Assembly: GCA_900542255.1 (NCBI GenBank)
Contig: UQMR01000099.1
Location: 1 to 5,949, forward strand
Reading direction: 5' to 3'
DNA: 5,949 bases
From: an uncultured Porphyromonadaceae bacterium
GTDB lineage: Bacteria > Bacteroidota > Bacteroidia > Bacteroidales > Barnesiellaceae_A
Below, piece after piece: positions 1-5,949 of the stretch. Both the position numbers and the translations under genes were made by a program. Positions within the stretch are counted from its first letter, which is position 1. Every line of letters begins with the position of its first letter. The notes below the pieces were generated by a model. That model ran no database searches. It worked only from the letters and a program-made list of their open reading frames with translations, and was not told where the DNA came from.

Positions 1-455
1 ACGGGCAGAGAGAGCAGCGCTCCGGCCGATGTTTTCACGGCATCGGCATTGACCGATACGCTGCCATGTGCCGGCAGTACGATAGCGTCTGCACCGGCAC
101 ACTCGCATGTACGTGCTATCGCCCCGAAATTGCGCACATCGGTGATACCGTCGAGCAAGACGATAAACGGAGTGCGCCCATTCTCATAGAGCCCCTGCAC
201 CACATCGCTGAGGCGGTAGTAGGTCACCGCCGACAAGAATGCCACCACTCCCTGGTGATTTTTCCTCGTCACACGGTTGATGCGCTCTACCGGCACCCGT
301 TGCACCACGATACCGGCTGCACGGGCGGCATTTGACAACTCTTGCCACAGCGCACCCTGCAACTCTTTCTTCACCAATATCTTATCTATCTCTTTTCCGG
401 CTTCGATTGCCTCCAAGACGGCACGTATGCCAAAGATGTAGTCGTTCTTATCCAT
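1..455 (-). CDS. rlmB: 23S rRNA (guanosine-2'-O)-methyltransferase RlmB, SpoU/TrmH family, 3' end cut by window edge
   Basis: The first 151 codons of an RlmB-type SPOUT methyltransferase are present; family members are usually about 240-260 aa, so roughly 100 residues are missing beyond position 1. The protein starts MDKNDYIFGIRAV, the usual opening of the N-terminal RNA-binding (L30e-like) substrate-binding domain, which covers about residues 5-80 and ends near the typical NHQGVVA stretch (66-72). The catalytic SpoU domain begins near residue 97. Its motif 1, DGITDVRNFGAIART (102-116), carries the conserved N109 and R115, followed by the family-like AVKTSAGAL (139-147). Known family role: SAM-dependent 2'-O-methylation of a guanosine in the 23S rRNA peptidyl-transferase region (G2251 in E. 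coli). The SAM-binding knot lies outside the window, so activity cannot be judged. The ATG at 453-455 is 14 nt after the recN stop and has no Shine-Dalgarno sequence, only an AT-rich leader. A closely related SpoU paralogue acting on another RNA site remains possible. Confidence 0.9.
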   Translation of the reverse strand, partial: MDKNDYIFGIRAVLEAIEAGKEIDKILVKKELQGALWQELSNAARAAGIVVQRVPVERINRVTRKNHQGVVAFLSAVTYYRLSDVVQGLYENGRTPFIVLLDGITDVRNFGAIARTCECAGADAIVLPAHGSVSVNADAVKTSAGALLSLP

Positions 456-469
456 ATAAAATTACATTG

Positions 470-2143
470 TCAATCGTTATTTTCGGTCCGCGCGGCCAAC
501 AAAGCGCGCGCATTTTCTACGGCCGCATCGGTAAGGCGCGTACCGCTGAGCATACGGGCTATCTCCCCGACACGTTCATCGTCGCCCAACCGCAATAGAT
601 GGGTGCGCGACACCTCGCCTTCGCTCTCTTTATAGACCCGGTAATGGGTATCGCCCATAGCGGCCACTTGCGGCAGGTGGGTAATGGCTATGACCTGCAT
701 GTGGCGCGACATCTCTTGCATGATGTGCCCCATGCGCGCGGCTATATCGCCCGACACCCCGGTATCTATCTCATCGAAGATGATGGTGGGCAAGGCCAGC
801 TCGCCCGATACGAGCCACTTGATACAAAGCATCAACCGGGATATTTCGCCTCCCGAGGCTACATCGCCTACGGGCTGCAAGGCCTGGTTTTTGTTGGCCG
901 AGAAACGTATGGAGACTTGCTCGGCCCCGGTCTCATCGCACTCCTTGGGCAAGAGGTCAACGGCTACTCTTACGTGAGGCATCCCCAACGGAGCGGCCAC
1001 CTCCATGAGCCTGCGCGCCAGTAACGGCGCCACCTCCTCGCGACGGCGGGTAAGCGCGGCAGCACACTCGTGCAACCTTGCTGCCGCAACGTCCAGCTCT
1101 TTTGCAACTGCTTCTATCGCCTCATCGCCATGCTCTATACGCTCTAAACGTGCGGCATACTCATCGCGCAGGCTTATCAGCTCGTCGACATGGTTTACTT
1201 TGTGTTTCCGCTGCAAGGTATACAGCAGGTCTATCCGCTCTTGCACCTCGGCCAACCGGGCAGGGTCTACGACAAGGGCCTCGTTCCAACGACATAGCGT
1301 GGCATCTATATCCTTCAAGTCGATATAGGCCGTCTCTATGCGCTCCGACACCTGCTGTTCGTTACCGAAGAATCCCTCTATTGCCCTGCTGCGCGACTGC
1401 AAAGCATTCAACATCGGCAAGATACCATTCTGCTCACTGTCGAGCATGGCGGTAAGCTCATAGAGTTGCGTTTTCAGCTCCTCGGCACGCGACAGGCGTT
1501 CTTGCTCGGCCTGCAACTCCTCCTCTTCGCCCGCAACCAGCCGGGCTTCGTCGAGTTGCGCCCACTGGAAGCGCAGATAATCCTCCTCTTCACGGCTGTG
1601 CGCCTGCTCGGCCTGCATCTTTTCGAGTTGCTGCACCAGACGTCTGTGCTCGATATATGCCTTGCGACAGGCATCAAGCTCGGCATTGTCGCGTGCCAAG
1701 ACATCGACCAGGCGTAACTGGAAGCGGCTGTCGGCCAGCAAGAGGTTCTGATGTTGCGAATGGATATCGATGAGCCGCTCGCCCAACTGTTTGAGCTGCG
1801 TTACGGTCACGGGGGTATCGTTGATAAAGGCGCGCGACTTACCGGAGGGCGAGAGCTCGCGGCGCAAGATGCACTCGTGGGCATCGTACTCTATATCATT
1901 CTCCTCAAAAAAAGCGGCAAGGTCATAGTGCCCGATGTCGAAGTATCCCTCGACGATGGTTTTCTGCGTGGCATCGGTCACGACACGTATATCGGCCCGC
2001 TGTCCCAGAATGAGCGACAACGCACCCAGAACGATAGACTTTCCGGCTCCGGTCTCACCGGTTATCACCGACAACCGGGGCTCGAAAGCAATCTCCATGC
2101 GGTCTATCAACGCATAGTTGCAAATTACCAACTTACGAATCAT
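470..2143 (-). CDS. recN: DNA repair ATPase RecN (SMC-like)
   Basis: A complete 557-aa protein, normal length for RecN (about 550). It is a cytoplasmic SMC-like ATPase that acts in repair of DNA double-strand breaks, in many bacteria with RecA. Visible elements in order: N-terminal head opening MIRKLVICNYALID; Walker A GETGAGKS (29-36); the RecN-typical HSQHQNLLL (128-136); a charged, Glu/Gln/Arg-rich coiled coil from about 152 to 238, a short break, and a returning coil from about 293 to 375; ABC signature SGGEISR (430-436); Walker B TIIFDEID (453-460) with D457 and E458; and the H-loop ITHLPQVAAMGD (487-498) with H489. The C-terminal EIARMLSG (527-534) is also RecN-typical. All ATPase residues are intact. 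The ATG at 2141-2143 fits the conserved N-terminus and lies 14 nt after the DUF4835 stop. No LexA-like operator or separate promoter was recognised, so expression probably depends on the shared transcript. Identification is firm; a role in damage response here is inferred from the family. Confidence 0.97.
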   Translation of the reverse strand: MIRKLVICNYALIDRMEIAFEPRLSVITGETGAGKSIVLGALSLILGQRADIRVVTDATQKTIVEGYFDIGHYDLAAFFEENDIEYDAHECILRRELSPSGKSRAFINDTPVTVTQLKQLGERLIDIHSQHQNLLLADSRFQLRLVDVLARDNAELDACRKAYIEHRRLVQQLEKMQAEQAHSREEEDYLRFQWAQLDEARLVAGEEEELQAEQERLSRAEELKTQLYELTAMLDSEQNGILPMLNALQSRSRAIEGFFGNEQQVSERIETAYIDLKDIDATLCRWNEALVVDPARLAEVQERIDLLYTLQRKHKVNHVDELISLRDEYAARLERIEHGDEAIEAVAKELDVAAARLHECAAALTRRREEVAPLLARRLMEVAAPLGMPHVRVAVDLLPKECDETGAEQVSIRFSANKNQALQPVGDVASGGEISRLMLCIKWLVSGELALPTIIFDEIDTGVSGDIAARMGHIMQEMSRHMQVIAITHLPQVAAMGDTHYRVYKESEGEVSRTHLLRLGDDERVGEIARMLSGTRLTDAAVENARALLAARTENND

Positions 2144-2157
2144 GCCGTCACTTGTTA

Positions 2158-3057
2158 TCAGTTCTCTTCTTTGATTTTTTCGAGGCGTGAGCCATCGGCC
2201 GGGTAGATATTGAGCATAAGGTCATAGATATCGCTTTTCTCGGTGGCCGATGCCTTAGAGTATATGTTTATCACTTCATCCATCTTGGCTTCCTTAAACA
2301 TGGGAAAGAGTACCGACGTAGGTACGTTGCTGTACAACCCGGGCAGGGTCTGCAACGCCTCGGTAATCGTAGAGCGGGCTTTGGTAACACCCAATACCAT
2401 CTCATCGAGCCCCTTGCGGTGGTATTGATACCACATCTCCCTGAACGGCTTGGTTGTGGGCTCGACAAACGCCGAGAGCATGGCACTGCGGTTGCGGTTA
2501 TTATCGAAGGCTTGCCAGCCCTTTTCCTGTGTAGATTGCCCCAACGAGACCATGTTGCGAGCCATCTCGAAGAAGGCGTCTCCTCCATAGAGCGTAAAGC
2601 TGTCGAAGTCTATGCCCAAAATAAGGTAGGCATAGAAGTTGAGGATGCACGTGAGATTATTCTCATAATTATTGGGAGAGAATACGAGCGGGTCGTATTC
2701 TTGATAATCGAACTCTACCTCTTCATCCTGAAAGTTGATAAGCGTTGTCGTATAGGAGGTGTTATATACCGGACGTCGCGACTGTATCTGCAAGGTGCAG
2801 CTAAACCGATTGTCGGTATATTCCGAGACGATAAACTGCAAAGTACACTCGATGCGCTCGATAGGCGAAAGCTGCACCGACGAGAACTGCGTGTTGTTCA
2901 TATACTCTGTTATCGAAGATTGCAACGTATTGAACACCTCTTTGTTGGTACCTTGTATTTTGTCACTGTTGACGACTACGCGGCAATTGAGTTCCTGGCA
3001 ATATGCCATCGCACAGCCGGCCACAGCCATGAGCCATATAATGAGACAACGCTTCAT
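2158..3057 (-). CDS. Secreted DUF4835 family protein (labelled PorD in some annotations)
   Basis: A complete 299-aa exported protein of unknown function. The N-terminus has two basic residues (K2, R3), a hydrophobic core to about residue 14, and AMA at 16-18, a good signal peptidase I site. VAGC at 12-15 also fits a minimal lipobox, so lipidation at C15 cannot be excluded. The mature start QELNC followed by VNSDKIQGTNKEVFNTL (29-45) is the hallmark I recognise for DUF4835. Residues 25-130 look strand-rich with short polar turns; 160-295 look mainly helical. After cleavage at A18 five cysteines remain (C20, C25, C71, C87, C137), so disulfides are possible in the periplasm. No transmembrane segment beyond the signal is seen. 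Some databases, as I recall, call this family the type IX secretion protein PorD, but this window holds no other type IX component. It starts 14 nt after the coaBC stop. Family call is firm; location (periplasm or outer membrane) is inferred and function is unknown. Confidence 0.9.
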   Translation of the reverse strand: MKRCLIIWLMAVAGCAMAYCQELNCRVVVNSDKIQGTNKEVFNTLQSSITEYMNNTQFSSVQLSPIERIECTLQFIVSEYTDNRFSCTLQIQSRRPVYNTSYTTTLINFQDEEVEFDYQEYDPLVFSPNNYENNLTCILNFYAYLILGIDFDSFTLYGGDAFFEMARNMVSLGQSTQEKGWQAFDNNRNRSAMLSAFVEPTTKPFREMWYQYHRKGLDEMVLGVTKARSTITEALQTLPGLYSNVPTSVLFPMFKEAKMDEVINIYSKASATEKSDIYDLMLNIYPADGSRLEKIKEEN

Positions 3058-3071
3058 ATCATCGTTTTATA

Positions 3072-4280
3072 TCATAAGTTTTGCATATAGGCAGCCATAT
3101 AGGCTACTATGTCGCCGGCTACCTCGCTCTTGGGTTTGCAAGGGTAGTCTTGGCAAGAGCCGTCGCAGCCTATTATCGTCACGCGATTGGTGTCGCACCT
3201 GAAACCGGCTCCTTCGTGACGCAACGAATTGAGCACCACAAAATCGAGGTTCTTCTTGCGCAGTTTCTCGCGGGCATGTGCATTCTCATCGTCGGTCTCC
3301 AAAGCGAAGCCCGCCACACACTGCCCCGCGCGCTTCATAGCACCCAGGGCGGCAGCGATGTCGCGGTTGGGTGTGAGTTGCAAGGTCATTTCGTCATCAC
3401 TGCGCTTCAATTTCGTCGCACTATATTCCACCGGTTTATAGTCGGCAACAGCGGCACACATAATGGCGGCATCGCACCCGGGGAAAGCTGCCACCGCAGC
3501 ATCGTACATCTCATCGGCACTCTCTACATCAATGCGTTTGATACCGGGGTGGCGTGTCTTCAACGTAACAGGGCCTGCAACAAGCGTCACTTCGGCTCCT
3601 GCCTGCGCACAACATTCGGCCAAGGCGAAACCCATCTTTCCCGACGAGTAGTTTCCTATAAAACGTACGGGGTCTATTTTCTCGTATGTGGGGCCGGCTG
3701 TTATCAACACTTTTTTGCCATCGAGCAGCCGGCTCGCAGCAAAAAAGGCCTCCAAGGCAGCCACGATATTCTCGGGCTCCTCCATGCGTCCCTTGCCTAC
3801 GAGGTGGCTGGCCAGCTCGCCGCTGGCAGGTTCTATGATATGGTTGCCATAGGAGCGCAGCAACTCTAAATTGTGCTGCGTAGAGGGGTGGGCAAACATG
3901 TCGAGGTCCATAGCCGGAGCGACAAATACGGGAGCCTTGCTCGACAGGTAGGTCGTCACCAGCATGTTGTCGGCAATGCCGTGCGCCATCTTGCCTATGG
4001 TAGATGCCGTTGCTGGGGCTATGAGCATGGCATCGGCCCAAATACCGAGGTCGACATGGCTGTGCCACGTACCGTCGTTGGCCGTAAAGAACTCGCTCAC
4101 TACGGGTTTGCCGCTTAGAGACGACAGGGTTACAGGCGTAATAAACTCTTTGCCTGCGGGGGTCATCACGACTTGTACCTCGGCGCCCTTCTTCACCAAC
4201 AGGCGCAACAGGTATGCGGCTTTATAGGCCGCGATACTGCCTGTGATACCCAAAACGATATGTTTTCCTTCGAGAGACAT
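3072..4280 (-). CDS. coaBC: Bifunctional phosphopantothenoylcysteine decarboxylase / phosphopantothenate-cysteine ligase CoaBC
   Basis: A complete 402-aa two-domain enzyme (E. coli Dfp is about 406 aa). CoaB joins 4'-phosphopantothenate to cysteine using CTP; the FMN-dependent CoaC decarboxylates the product to 4'-phosphopantetheine for coenzyme A. CoaC domain (about 1-180): FMN-binding GITGSIAAYK (11-20), catalytic H75 in HSHVDLG (73-79), PAMD at 122-125, and the substrate clamp ELASHLVGKGRM (155-166). CoaB domain (about 188-402): AGPTYEKIDPVRFIGN (195-210) with N210, SSGKMG (212-217), AAVADYKP (276-283), a KLKR version (290-293) of the KxKK lysine motif, and GFALET (324-329). By my alignment from memory, E. 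coli N125 and C158 are replaced by D125 and S158, which I believe is usual in Bacteroidota. The ATG at 4278-4280 matches the conserved MSL-GK-IVLG start and is 7 nt after the exonuclease stop. Ligase and decarboxylase identities are secure. Confidence 0.97.
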   Translation of the reverse strand: MSLEGKHIVLGITGSIAAYKAAYLLRLLVKKGAEVQVVMTPAGKEFITPVTLSSLSGKPVVSEFFTANDGTWHSHVDLGIWADAMLIAPATASTIGKMAHGIADNMLVTTYLSSKAPVFVAPAMDLDMFAHPSTQHNLELLRSYGNHIIEPASGELASHLVGKGRMEEPENIVAALEAFFAASRLLDGKKVLITAGPTYEKIDPVRFIGNYSSGKMGFALAECCAQAGAEVTLVAGPVTLKTRHPGIKRIDVESADEMYDAAVAAFPGCDAAIMCAAVADYKPVEYSATKLKRSDDEMTLQLTPNRDIAAALGAMKRAGQCVAGFALETDDENAHAREKLRKKNLDFVVLNSLRHEGAGFRCDTNRVTIIGCDGSCQDYPCKPKSEVAGDIVAYMAAYMQNL

Positions 4281-4281
4281 G

Positions 4282-4286
4282 CTCCT
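4282..4286 (-). promoter_or_regulatory. AGGAG directly before the coaBC start (poorly spaced Shine-Dalgarno)
   Basis: On the coding strand, AGGAG is followed by a single C and then the coaBC ATG. It is the only Shine-Dalgarno-like word seen next to any start in this window, but one-base spacing is much shorter than the usual 5-9 nt. It follows tandem in-frame stops of the exonuclease gene (TAA at 4288-4290, TAG at 4285-4287, the latter overlapping the AGGAG word). Bacteroidota generally initiate without strong Shine-Dalgarno pairing, so this may be chance. Protein homology still supports the ATG at 4278-4280. Confidence 0.3.
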
Positions 4287-4287
4287 A

Positions 4288-5067
4288 TTATTTATGTGGC
4301 GATGTATTCATCATGCGCATTCTGATGCGCGTTACTATATTCTTGGTATCGAGGGGGAAGTCGCCCTGCATCATCCAGTTGTAATAGCCGGGGTCGCGGG
4401 CGAACACCTCGCTCACGGCCATTCCCTTGTATTTCCCGAAGTTAAACACCTCGACATTGCGGTCGTTATAGACGATGCGCCCGGCCAAATCGACATTGCG
4501 ATTCTGCGTAGAGAATTTCGAGAGGAATTCCACGTTGTTCTGCAACGACGGATAGCGGTCGAGCTGGGCTTTCAGCACCTCATAGGTAGCGCGGGTGTCG
4601 GCATTGGCCGAGTGGGCGTCGTCGAGCGTCTTTCCGCAATAGAACATATAAGCCGCCGAAAGGGTGCGTTGCTCCATTTTGTGAAAAATCGTCTGTACGT
4701 CGATAAAACGGCACGTCGTAAAGTCGAGCGATATGCCGGCCCTCAGGCACTCCTCCATGAGCAGAGGCACATCGAATCGGTTGCTGTTATATCCTGCTAT
4801 GTCGGCTCCGGCAAAAATCTGCGCCACCCGGGAGGCTATCTCGGCAAAGTGGGGTGCATCGGCCACATCGGCATCGGTGATATGATGCACGGCTGTTGCC
4901 TCGGCCGGGATATGACAACCGGGATTGACCCGCATGGTCTCGCTCTCTTCCCGTCCGTCGGGGTAAACCTTAATATACGACAGCTCTACGATGCGGTCGT
5001 GTGTTATGCTGGTTCCTGTGGTTTCCAGGTCGAAGAATACCACCGGTTTGGTCAGTTTTATTTCCAT
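4288..5067 (-). CDS. DnaQ-like DEDDh 3'-5' exonuclease with C-terminal FGKYKG module
   Basis: A complete 259-aa protein. The exonuclease fold covers about residues 8-170 and has all the acidic residues of the DEDDh family: ExoI FFDLETTG (11-18) with D13 and E15; ExoII GYNSNRFDVPLL (92-103) with D99; and ExoIII HSANAD (152-157) with H152 and D157. These bind the two metals that drive 3'-5' hydrolysis in DnaQ-type enzymes. A second module follows a linker: VFNFGKYKGMAVSEV (207-221), then YYNWMM (228-233) and GDFPL (235-239), resembling the small DUF3820-type FGK-KG motif of unknown function. The frame stays open upstream to an ATG at 5164-5166, but that version would overlap dnaN by 73 nt and add non-homologous residues. 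The ATG at 5065-5067 places ExoI at residue 11, as expected. It sits 26 nt after dnaN and next to the clamp gene, so a replication, proofreading or repair role is inferred. It is not clearly the PolIII epsilon subunit, so no symbol is given. Confidence 0.92.
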   Translation of the reverse strand: MEIKLTKPVVFFDLETTGTSITHDRIVELSYIKVYPDGREESETMRVNPGCHIPAEATAVHHITDADVADAPHFAEIASRVAQIFAGADIAGYNSNRFDVPLLMEECLRAGISLDFTTCRFIDVQTIFHKMEQRTLSAAYMFYCGKTLDDAHSANADTRATYEVLKAQLDRYPSLQNNVEFLSKFSTQNRNVDLAGRIVYNDRNVEVFNFGKYKGMAVSEVFARDPGYYNWMMQGDFPLDTKNIVTRIRMRMMNTSPHK

Positions 5068-5097
5068 AACGGTATGCTTTCGGGATAATGCCGTTAT
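5066..5097 (-). repeat. Inverted repeat spanning the dnaN stop and the exonuclease start
   Basis: Perfect 7-bp inverted repeat: ATAACGG (5091-5097 on the coding strand) and CCGTTAT (5066-5072), separated by 18 nt. In the mRNA the 5' arm contains the whole dnaN UAA stop (5094-5096) and the 3' arm contains the A and U of the exonuclease AUG. It has no U-run and the stem has only three G-C pairs, so it is not a convincing terminator. It could fold into a small hairpin that holds the downstream start until ribosomes reading dnaN open it. A 7-bp repeat of this kind is expected several times by chance in 6 kb, so only the position makes it notable. Confidence 0.35.
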
Positions 5098-5949
5098 CTG
5101 TTGTTGAGCAACATGGGCATAAGCAGCATGAGCAGGTCTTCGTTCTCCTCGTTGGACACAGGACAAATGACTCCGGCACGGCTGGAATCGGACATGGCCA
5201 GCGTCACCTCATCGGATTGTATCGTATTGATAACCTCGATGAGCTTGGGTGCATTGAAACCGATGGTAAACTTCTGTCCCGAATAGTTGCACGACACACT
5301 CTCGGTGGCCGAGATGGAGTAGTCGATATTCTGTGTAGATACCACCATCCTGTTATTCTCGAAAGCAAACTCTACCAACCCCAATGCCTGGTCTGAGAAG
5401 ACCGATACACGGCGTAATACATTTACAAAGAGTGCGCGGTCTATCGTGAGCACGTTGGTGTTGTTCTGAGGTATCACCGAGTTGTAATTGGGATAGTTGC
5501 CTTCGATAAGACGACACGTGAGCACAAAATCGGAGAGGGTGAAACGGGCACTCTTCTCGTCGAACTCTACGCGTACATCGCCGGTCTCTTTCGGCAAAAC
5601 GGTCTTCAACAAGGTGGCGGGCTTTTTGGGCAGGATAAACGACGAGGTCATACCGGTCTGTACCGACAGCTCGTGGAAACGCACCAATTTGTGTATATCG
5701 GAAGCCACAAAGGCCATATACTCGGGATGAATATCGAAATATATACCGTTCATGATAGGACGGTACACGTCGTCGGCCGTAGCAAAGAGCGTATAGCTGA
5801 TACCTTTCAGCAGATTGTCGGATGAGATGGTAAAGCTCGAAGCTTCGCTGTCGAGAGGACGGCCTTGGGGATATTCCGTACCGTTGATGCCCATGAGATT
5901 GAAACGACCGTTCTGGTAATTGATGAATATCTCCAAGTTATCGTCGTTG
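5094..5949 (-). CDS. dnaN: DNA polymerase III beta subunit (sliding clamp) DnaN, 5' end cut by window edge
   Basis: The C-terminal 284 residues and stop (TAA, 5094-5096) of the ring-shaped processivity clamp that tethers replicative polymerase and repair enzymes to DNA; the full protein is usually about 370-375 aa, so about 90 N-terminal residues lie beyond 5949. Recognisable parts are: the end of domain I (NLEIFINYQNGRFNLMG), the domain II segment around FVASDIHKLVRF, the conserved LIEGNYPNYNSVIP at the domain II-III boundary, the domain III FNAPKLIEVINTI, and the C-terminal LLMPMLL, which corresponds to the clamp MPMxL tail that helps form the protein-binding groove. The frame remains open to the window edge. 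The TTG at 5934-5936 should not be taken as a start, because the upstream codons (N-D-D-N) continue the homology. It leads the gene cluster seen here. Whether dnaA or oriC is nearby cannot be seen. Identification is firm. Confidence 0.97.
   Translation of the reverse strand, partial: NDDNLEIFINYQNGRFNLMGINGTEYPQGRPLDSEASSFTISSDNLLKGISYTLFATADDVYRPIMNGIYFDIHPEYMAFVASDIHKLVRFHELSVQTGMTSSFILPKKPATLLKTVLPKETGDVRVEFDEKSARFTLSDFVLTCRLIEGNYPNYNSVIPQNNTNVLTIDRALFVNVLRRVSVFSDQALGLVEFAFENNRMVVSTQNIDYSISATESVSCNYSGQKFTIGFNAPKLIEVINTIQSDEVTLAMSDSSRAGVICPVSNEENEDLLMLLMPMLLNNR

Larger units (their letters stand above)
1..5949 (-). other. Probable single operon dnaN-exonuclease-coaBC-DUF4835-recN-rlmB
   Basis: Six genes point the same way with gaps of 26, 7, 14, 14 and 14 nt and no overlaps. 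Reading for the Bacteroidota -7 box on the coding strand (seen as CAAAnnTA on the plus strand) gave no exact match anywhere in the window. No stem followed by a U-run was seen between the genes. Cotranscription is therefore the simplest explanation, although degenerate internal promoters cannot be excluded. Both ends of the unit lie outside the window. The gene order is one I recall as conserved across Bacteroidota. Confidence 0.7.

Noticed and set aside
2419..3090. A 223-codon plus-strand open frame opposite the DUF4835 gene
   Set aside because: It is antisense to a gene with signal peptide and family motifs, with no domain signature of its own.
3081..3869. A 262-codon plus-strand open frame opposite coaBC
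   Set aside because: It is antisense to firmly identified CoaBC motifs and resembles no family; a codon-usage shadow is the simpler explanation.
4555..4573. QLD (residues 168-170) in the exonuclease as a clamp-binding motif of the QL(S/D)LF type
   Set aside because: Only the first three residues match; the following RY replaces the essential hydrophobic LF, so the match is too weak.
4243..5088. A 281-codon plus-strand open frame opposite the exonuclease gene
   Set aside because: It covers the whole of a well-supported exonuclease on the other strand, has no recognisable motif, and is rich in His, Gly and Arg as expected from reading a coding sequence backwards.
5066..5097. Inverted repeat as a rho-independent terminator
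   Set aside because: It has a short stem with few G-C pairs, an 18-nt loop and no following U-run, and the 3' arm runs into the start codon of the next gene.
5068..5166. Longer N-terminus for the exonuclease starting at 5166
   Set aside because: It would overlap dnaN by 73 nt and add 33 residues with no exonuclease homology; the ATG at 5065-5067 gives the normal distance to ExoI.
5934..5936. TTG as a start codon of dnaN
   Set aside because: It encodes the Leu of an internal clamp motif, and upstream codons continue the homology to the window edge, so the gene is partial rather than short.
1..5949. Search for a novel system, mobile element, CRISPR array, tRNA or defence locus
   Set aside because: Nearly every base belongs to six intact or edge-cut core genes with short gaps; no direct repeats, integrase, transposase or RNA gene was seen.

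Overview
The window is a compact block of chromosomal housekeeping genes, most likely from a Bacteroidota bacterium of the order Bacteroidales. All six genes are on the minus strand, so transcription runs from high to low coordinates. The evidence for the lineage is: (a) a DUF4835 family secreted protein, which is essentially confined to Bacteroidota; (b) the gene order dnaN, DnaQ-like exonuclease, coaBC, DUF4835, recN, rlmB, which I recall as recurrent in that phylum; (c) a CoaBC with PAMD and ELAS motifs in place of the PAMN and AC motifs of E. coli; and (d) weak or absent Shine-Dalgarno sequences. Base composition looks moderate, near half G+C by eye (not computed). I cannot name a genus.

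Layout, in order of transcription: dnaN (sliding clamp; its 5' end lies outside the window at the high-coordinate edge), a DEDDh 3'-5' exonuclease with an extra C-terminal FGKYKG module (4288-5067), coaBC (coenzyme A biosynthesis, 3072-4280), a secreted DUF4835 protein (2158-3057), recN (SMC-like DNA repair ATPase, 470-2143), and rlmB (23S rRNA 2'-O-ribose methyltransferase; its 3' end lies outside the window at the low-coordinate edge, 1-455). The intergenic gaps are 26, 7, 14, 14 and 14 nt. There is no stretch above 300 bases without a gene. I found no exact Bacteroidota promoter -7 box (TAnnTTTG) on the coding strand and no hairpin followed by a U-run, so a single polycistronic unit is the simplest reading.

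How the genes relate: DnaN, the exonuclease and RecN share a DNA replication and repair theme. CoaBC (cofactor synthesis) and RlmB (ribosome maturation) are growth-linked housekeeping functions. The DUF4835 protein is the only envelope protein and the only one without a firm function. I see no mobile element, CRISPR array, tRNA, rRNA or defence system. The points most worth a second look are the substituted CoaC active-site positions (D125, S158), the inverted repeat that joins the dnaN stop to the exonuclease start, the competing lipobox and signal peptidase I sites of the DUF4835 protein, and the exonuclease C-terminal module.
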